Source: an uncultured Anaerolineae bacterium
Lineage (GTDB): Bacteria > Chloroflexota > Anaerolineae > JACIWP01
Length of the DNA: 36,884 nucleotides
Reading direction: 5' to 3'
Assembly: GCA_938049385.1 (NCBI GenBank)
Contig: CALIBQ010000014.1
Location: forward strand, 1-36,884
In this document: piece after piece, positions 33,341 through 36,884 of the stretch
How positions within the stretch are numbered: the stretch's first letter is position 1
Layout: each line of letters begins with the position of its first letter
Made by a program: the position numbers and the translations under genes
The notes under the pieces: model-generated
The model's database searches: none
Told to the model about the DNA's origin: nothing
What the model saw: the letters and a program-made list of their open reading frames with translations, nothing else

Positions 33341-33694
33341 TTATATTGCCAGCAGTTCACGTGCCGCCGCCACGAGGCCCGCGAAGCCAGCGTCTTTGAC
33401 CACGTAGCGATCCGCGCCGCAGGGATCGGGTTGTTCGTCGCCAGTGATGATGATCACGGGGACGCTGCTCCAGCGCGTGTCCGATTTTAATGCCGCGCAG
33501 ACCTCGGTACCGCCCAGCTCCGGCATGCGGTTGTCCAGCACGAACAGGTCAAAGGTTTGGGCGTGTGCCAATTCCAGTGCCTGCCGGCCGTTTTCCGCCA
33601 GGGTAACGCTCAGGCCGGCCGCCTCCAGCGCCTTTTTCATCATGGCGCGCAGCATTGGGCTATCCTCGGCTATCAGCACCCTGGGCTTGTCCAT
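33341..33694 (-). CDS. Receiver-only response regulator (CheY-like)
   Basis: A 117-residue stand-alone receiver domain. All switch residues are present: Glu10-Asp11 metal ligands, phospho-acceptor Asp54 (FVLDNRMPE), Thr84 (IIITGDE) and Lys100 (YVVKDAG). It has no output domain and no histidine kinase beside it. GGGAGG lies seven bases before the ATG at 33694, and it follows the GcvT-like gene by 15 bases, so it is part of that operon. The signalling partner is unknown. Confidence 0.92.
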   Translation of the reverse strand: MDKPRVLIAEDSPMLRAMMKKALEAAGLSVTLAENGRQALELAHAQTFDLFVLDNRMPELGGTEVCAALKSDTRWSSVPVIIITGDEQPDPCGADRYVVKDAGFAGLVAAARELLAI

Positions 33695-33709
33695 GGCAGT
33701 GCCTCCCGT

Positions 33710-34825
33710 TCACATCCGCAGGCGGGTTCCTTCGGGGTCGTAGAGCGGCCGGCGTGCCACGCGCGCCGGGTGATGCCCGCCGGCGCTGTCCCGCACGCGC
33801 ACCGCATTGCCTTCAACGGCATGTTCCAGCGGCAGGTATCCAAAGGCCAGCGGATGACCCACGCTGTGGCCGAAGGCGGCGCTGGTAACCTTGCCGACCT
33901 CTCTGTCATCCACCAGCAGAGCATCGCCGCCGGCCGGCACGTATTCATCTTCCAACTGCAGGAGGGTCAGTTTTTCGGAGAAGCCGGCGGCTTTGCGGCG
34001 GAGCAGGGATTCCCGACCGATGAAGTCCCCCTTGTCCAGCTTCACGGTCCATCCCAGGCCGACCTCGTAAGGCGTGCGGCCGCCGGCGAAGTCCAACCGC
34101 ATGATGTAGCCCTTTTCCAGCCGCAGGCTGAAGGCCGCCGCCATGCCGCAGAGCGCCATGTCGTATGGTTTGCCGGCGGCGGTGAGGGTCTCCCAGAAGT
34201 CATGGGCGTGTTCCGCCGGCACCAGCACCTCATATCCCAGCTCGCCGGTGTAGCCGGTGCGGGAGATGTAAGCGCGGATGCCGGCCACATGCGCCGGCAT
34301 ACCCCACATATAACCCAGTGTATCAAAGGGTTCCTCGGTGATGGATCCGAGAATCTGACGGGAGAGGGGGCCTTGTACGGCCAGCAGGGCACTGCCCGAG
34401 GAAACATCGGTGACCGCGACGTTTAGGCCCGCGCTCCAGCGCAGGAGCCACTCGTATTCGGGCCGGGCGTTGGCCGCGTTACTTCCCCAGGCGGTCATGA
34501 GCATGTAATGCGATTCGCCCAGACGGTAGACAGTAATATCGGAGAAGATACTGCCGTCTTCCAACAGCATTGTGGTGTAGAGGACCTTGTTGACCGGCAT
34601 GCCGGCGGCGTCATTGACGATGACCTTCTGCACCAGCCGCAGTGCGTCAGGGCCTTGGACCTCGATCTCGCCGGTGGTGGACCAATCGAAAATGCCGGCG
34701 CGCTGACGCACCGCCAGATGCTCCTCACGGGGGCTGGTGAAGATGTTCGGAACCTCCCATCCCTGCACCACAGCCCACTGCGGGCCGGCCTGCTGAATGT
34801 CGCAGTAGAAGGGCGAGCGCTTCAT
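33710..34825 (-). CDS. GcvT-like aminomethyltransferase family protein
   Basis: A 371-residue folate-dependent aminomethyltransferase homologue. The N-terminal part has LAVRQRAGIFDWSTTGEIEV and LVQKVIVNDAAGMPVNKVLY, followed by MLLEDGSIFSDITVYRL, whose Asp corresponds to the catalytic acid of GcvT. RTGYTGELGYEVLVPAEHAH and GLGWTVKLDKGDFIGRESLL follow, and the C-terminal barrel ends with ARVARRPLYDPEGTRLRM. The ATG at 34825 has AGAGGAGG before it. No gcvH or gcvP is adjacent, so it may be a demethylase (for example of dimethylglycine or sarcosine-type compounds) rather than the glycine cleavage T protein. It follows the XRE-cupin gene by 16 bases. Confidence 0.88.
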   Translation of the reverse strand: MKRSPFYCDIQQAGPQWAVVQGWEVPNIFTSPREEHLAVRQRAGIFDWSTTGEIEVQGPDALRLVQKVIVNDAAGMPVNKVLYTTMLLEDGSIFSDITVYRLGESHYMLMTAWGSNAANARPEYEWLLRWSAGLNVAVTDVSSGSALLAVQGPLSRQILGSITEEPFDTLGYMWGMPAHVAGIRAYISRTGYTGELGYEVLVPAEHAHDFWETLTAAGKPYDMALCGMAAAFSLRLEKGYIMRLDFAGGRTPYEVGLGWTVKLDKGDFIGRESLLRRKAAGFSEKLTLLQLEDEYVPAGGDALLVDDREVGKVTSAAFGHSVGHPLAFGYLPLEHAVEGNAVRVRDSAGGHHPARVARRPLYDPEGTRLRM

Positions 34826-34841
34826 GGAGGGGCCTCCTCTG

Positions 34842-35381
34842 CTAGAAGATGGCCGGCGTGATGGCGGAGATGAACACCGCCTCCTCATCCCCCAACGCAC
34901 AGATGCTTTGCAGTTGGGAACCGTCGAAGTAAATGCTGTCCCCCGGCTCCAAATCGTACGCGTTGTCCGCCAGCTCCACCCGGATGCGCCCCTCCAGCAC
35001 CAGCAGGCATTCTTCCGTGCTGTGGCTCATCGGATGGGCGATATTGCCCTGCGATGGATGGATGCGGCCGATAAACATTTCCAGTTTATGGTTGAGGTCC
35101 GGGGTGAGCAGTTCGTAGGTGACCTGGGAGCGCGGCAGGGTGAGCCTTTTCCGCTCCTGCCGGCGCACCACCGGACGGTGCTCCTGTTCGTCCGACAGGA
35201 AATAGAAGACGGGCACCTCCAGCGCCTCTGCGATGCGGCGTAGGGACTTGATGGATGGGTCGGCCAGCTCGCGCTCGATCTGGCTCAGGAAGCTGGCCGT
35301 GACGCCAGCTTTCTCCGCGACCTCGCGCAGGCTCATACGCAGTTCGGTGCGTCTTTTCCGGATTCGTTCTCCGATCACCAT
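34842..35381 (-). CDS. XRE-family regulator with C-terminal cupin
   Basis: A 179-residue regulator with an N-terminal helix-turn-helix (5-61: RIRKRRTELRMSLREVAEKA, GVTASFLSQIERELADPS). A C-terminal cupin (about 108-175) contains HSTEECLLVLEGRIRVELAD and YDLEPGDSIYF. This is the architecture of PuuR-like sensors of amines or amino-acid derivatives. AGAGGA lies five bases before the ATG at 35381. Its place directly before a GcvT-like gene suggests that it controls use of a methylated amine or amino acid, which is inference. Confidence 0.92.
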   Translation of the reverse strand: MVIGERIRKRRTELRMSLREVAEKAGVTASFLSQIERELADPSIKSLRRIAEALEVPVFYFLSDEQEHRPVVRRQERKRLTLPRSQVTYELLTPDLNHKLEMFIGRIHPSQGNIAHPMSHSTEECLLVLEGRIRVELADNAYDLEPGDSIYFDGSQLQSICALGDEEAVFISAITPAIF

Positions 35382-35408
35382 ACTGTTCCTCTCCTAGATG
35401 TTTCACCC

Positions 35409-36371
35409 TTACTCGATGCCTAGATGACTGCCGATAAAGCCCGGCTGACCGCAGATGAAGCGGCGGATATCCAGAGCTCGCCGGCCGGCGAGCTGTACCC
35501 GCTCCAGCATCAGTACCCCGTCCCCGGCGGCGACGCCGATGCCCTGCGGCAGTGCCAGCACCGTGCCTGGCTCGGGGCGCTCCATGCTGGTATGAACATA
35601 GACCGCTTGGTTCAGCGGCCATGCCGCATGGATCAGCAGGCGCTGTCCCCGGTAGAACGTATAGGTGCCGGGCCATGGGGAAAGGGCGCGGCACCGGCGT
35701 GCCAGCTCCTCTGCCGCCAGTGTCCAGTCCAGCAGGCCATCGGCTTTGCGCAGACGGTCGACCCAGCTCGCCTGGCTGTGGTCCTGTGCGTAGGGCACGA
35801 TGGTGCCGTTCACCCAGCCGGCCAGCGTTTCCACGAAGAACGGTGCGCCAATATGAGCGAGCCGGTCCATCAACGTCGCGGTGGTATCGCCGGGCATCAC
35901 CGGCACGCGCATCTGGGCCAGGATATTGCCGGCATCCATCTCGTCCTCGACGAAGAGCACGCTCAGCCCGACCTCCGCTTCGCCGGCGAGCAAGGCCCCT
36001 ACCACCGGCGCCGCGCCGCGGTAGCGCGGGAGCAGGGATGGATGCAGGTTCAGCGAGCGCTTCGGCGGCAGGTTGAAAATTTCGCTTGGGATCCAGAGGC
36101 CGTAGGCCGCTACCGCAATCACATCCGGCTGGAGGCGGGCGATTTCCCGCACCGCCGCTGTCGTGCGCAAGCTGGCCGGCTGAAGCACCGGGATGCCCAG
36201 CCGTTCGGCCGCCCGCTTGATCGGCGGCGGAGTGCGCTTCAAGCTGCGGCCGGCCGGCTTATCCGGCTGGGTGACCACCGCGGCGACCTCGAAGCGCGGA
36301 TCATGGGCCAGCAGTGTCAGGGCCGGCACGCCGAAAGCCGGCGTGCTCATATAGACCACATGTATGGGCAC
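35409..36371 (-). CDS. fmt: Methionyl-tRNA formyltransferase
   Basis: A 320-residue enzyme that formylates initiator Met-tRNA using 10-formyl-tetrahydrofolate. The active-site residues Asn108 and His110 lie in SLNLHPSLLPRYRGAAP and Asp147 in FVEDEMDAGNIL. PDKPAGRSLKRTPPPIK is the tRNA-contacting loop. The C-terminal OB-like domain is present. The start is the GTG at 36371, with GGAGAG eight bases before it; the longer frame runs through the promoter. No def gene adjoins it. The XRE-cupin gene starts 27 bases after it and may be cotranscribed. Confidence 0.95.
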   Translation of the reverse strand: MPIHVVYMSTPAFGVPALTLLAHDPRFEVAAVVTQPDKPAGRSLKRTPPPIKRAAERLGIPVLQPASLRTTAAVREIARLQPDVIAVAAYGLWIPSEIFNLPPKRSLNLHPSLLPRYRGAAPVVGALLAGEAEVGLSVLFVEDEMDAGNILAQMRVPVMPGDTTATLMDRLAHIGAPFFVETLAGWVNGTIVPYAQDHSQASWVDRLRKADGLLDWTLAAEELARRCRALSPWPGTYTFYRGQRLLIHAAWPLNQAVYVHTSMERPEPGTVLALPQGIGVAAGDGVLMLERVQLAGRRALDIRRFICGQPGFIGSHLGIE

Positions 36372-36419
36372 AGCGTTCGCTCTCCTGCCGGCGTCAAGCC
36401 CCATGTCATATAATAAAAT

Positions 36420-36448
36420 AGTATAGCATATTACTGAAAAGGCGCCAA
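36420..36448 (-). promoter_or_regulatory. fmt promoter
   Basis: TTGGCG (36448-36443), a 17-base spacer and TATACT (36425-36420) with extended -10 TGC. The surrounding DNA is markedly AT-rich. The predicted leader is about 40 bases. Confidence 0.6.
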
Positions 36449-36459
36449 AAAAGAACGAG

Positions 36460-36526
36460 GAGGGTGTTGAAAAAGCCTGGCGGTTGAAACGCCGGCGGCT
36501 GAAAGCCGCCGGCGAACCTCCGACAA
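36460..36526. repeat. Palindromic REP-like repeat, copy C
   Basis: Starts GAGGGTGTTGAAAA (36460-36473), as in copy B. It then has GCCTGGCGGTTGAAAC and a perfect hairpin GCCGGCGGCT/AGCCGCCGGC (36491-36500, 36504-36513), ending GGCGAACCTCCGACAA. It sits immediately upstream of the fmt promoter. Confidence 0.65.
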
Positions 36527-36581
36527 CGAATGTGTTCAAGTAACTATTCAGGAATTGGTTACACTGATGTTCCCCCAGGTA

Positions 36582-36610
36582 TTGACAGCTTATGTTTTCT
36601 GTTCTATAAT
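36582..36610 (+). promoter_or_regulatory. Consensus promoter pointing into the IS630 remnant
   Basis: TTGACA (36582-36587), a 17-base spacer and TATAAT (36605-36610), all ideal. It is followed by a leader of about 80 bases with two purine-rich sites, AGGAGGG (36671-36677) and AAGGAGG (36685-36691). Confidence 0.75.
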
Positions 36611-36697
36611 TGCGGCTGGGTGAAACAACTCTGGGCACTTCTCAACAAAGCACGGGCGGGGATATAACTTAGGAGGGTTGTGTTAAGGAGGAACAAG

Positions 36698-36766
36698 GTG
36701 CTGAGAAGATTCTATGGGTCATTAATTGGGTGCCTGCAATCACAAACTACTACTTCACCACAATAA
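36698..36766 (+). pseudogene. 22-codon frame, possible 5' end of an interrupted gene
   Basis: GTG at 36698 stands six bases after a perfect AAGGAGG and downstream of a consensus promoter. It opens only 22 codons: it begins MLRRFYGSLIGCLQSQ, and TAA is at 36764-36766. The first residues look like the start of a signal peptide or lipoprotein signal, basic then turning hydrophobic with a Cys. The frame ends exactly where the stop codon of the opposing transposase begins. The simplest reading is a gene start displaced by insertion; a genuine leader peptide is the alternative. Confidence 0.35.
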
Positions 36767-36884
36767 TTATTGATGATATAGGCGATGGAACTTAAGCCGA
36801 GCATCGGTCGTGGTAAAGCGCCATTCGACGGTGGCCTGCGCCGCATTGCGGGTCTTCGCCCAGGCCTCTACCTCCTGCTGCACA
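36767..36884 (-). CDS. IS630-family transposase, C-terminal end (cut by window edge)
   Basis: Only the last 38 complete codons lie in the window; the gene continues past 36884. The visible protein reads QQEVEAWAKTRNAAQATVEW followed by RFTTTDARLKF, the standard C-terminal block of IS630-type DDE transposases. The stop is TAA (36769-36767). It ends HRLYHQ, where relatives often have KRLYP-type endings. The terminal inverted repeat of the IS should lie to the left of 36767; I could not define it without the other end. Confidence 0.8.
   Translation of the reverse strand, partial: VQQEVEAWAKTRNAAQATVEWRFTTTDARLKFHRLYHQ

Noticed and set aside
33710-34825. Calling this gene gcvT of the glycine cleavage system
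   Set aside because: No gcvH or gcvP is adjacent, and the regulator and receiver context differ, so only the family is named.

Overview
The window is GC-rich chromosomal DNA, and the proteins look like those of a Chloroflexota bacterium, most likely of the Anaerolineae/Caldilineae group. That placement is inferred from protein style, the palindromic intergenic repeats and the gene content; no rRNA or tRNA gene is present to confirm it. Genes are dense and have strong Shine-Dalgarno sites, and several -35/-10 promoters can be read directly.

Layout. (1) 167-9656, minus strand: a fatty-acid/short-chain acyl-CoA operon running thiolase, an 89-residue orphan, 3-hydroxyacyl-CoA dehydrogenase, enoyl-CoA hydratase, two acyl-CoA dehydrogenases, EtfB and EtfA. 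A separately promoted class I aminotransferase follows it. A 0.2-kb palindromic element flanked by 13-bp direct repeats splits the operon between the hydratase and the dehydrogenases. (2) 9657-10191: a 535-bp spacer with a candidate minus-strand RNA, then rnhA. (3) 10682-14586, minus: DUF1349 protein, ROK fructokinase, short-chain dehydrogenase and a 494-residue unknown. (4) 14682-19452, plus: the conserved rpsB-tsf-pyrH-frr-uppS-cdsA block. (5) 19449-24160, minus: a GntR/FCD regulator, two non-pyrrolysine MttB-family methyltransferases and an Asp/Glu-racemase-like protein, behind a consensus promoter and a perfect palindromic operator. (6) 24255-30557, plus: yqeY, a PgpH-like 7TM-HD protein, ybeY, dgkA, an OsmC-like protein, a uracil-DNA-glycosylase-like protein and pepA. 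(7) 30627-32499, minus: DegV, an ECF-type sigma factor and a small one-helix membrane protein. (8) A GNAT protein (plus), then fmt, XRE-cupin regulator, GcvT-like protein and receiver-only protein (minus). (9) 36460-36884: a palindromic repeat, a consensus promoter that leads into a very short frame, and the tail of an IS630-family transposase cut by the window edge.

How the genes work together. The acyl-CoA operon holds every step of a beta-oxidation turn plus its electron acceptor flavoprotein, in an arrangement reminiscent of clostridial butyrate clusters; the direction of flux cannot be read from sequence. The MttB-racemase unit looks like a regulated catabolic module for a methylated, possibly chiral, amine. 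No corrinoid protein lies beside it. The rpsB and yqeY blocks are housekeeping. The most unusual items are the MttB/racemase module with its operator, the candidate structured RNA at 9858-10066, the inserted palindromic element, and the apparently interrupted gene at the right edge.
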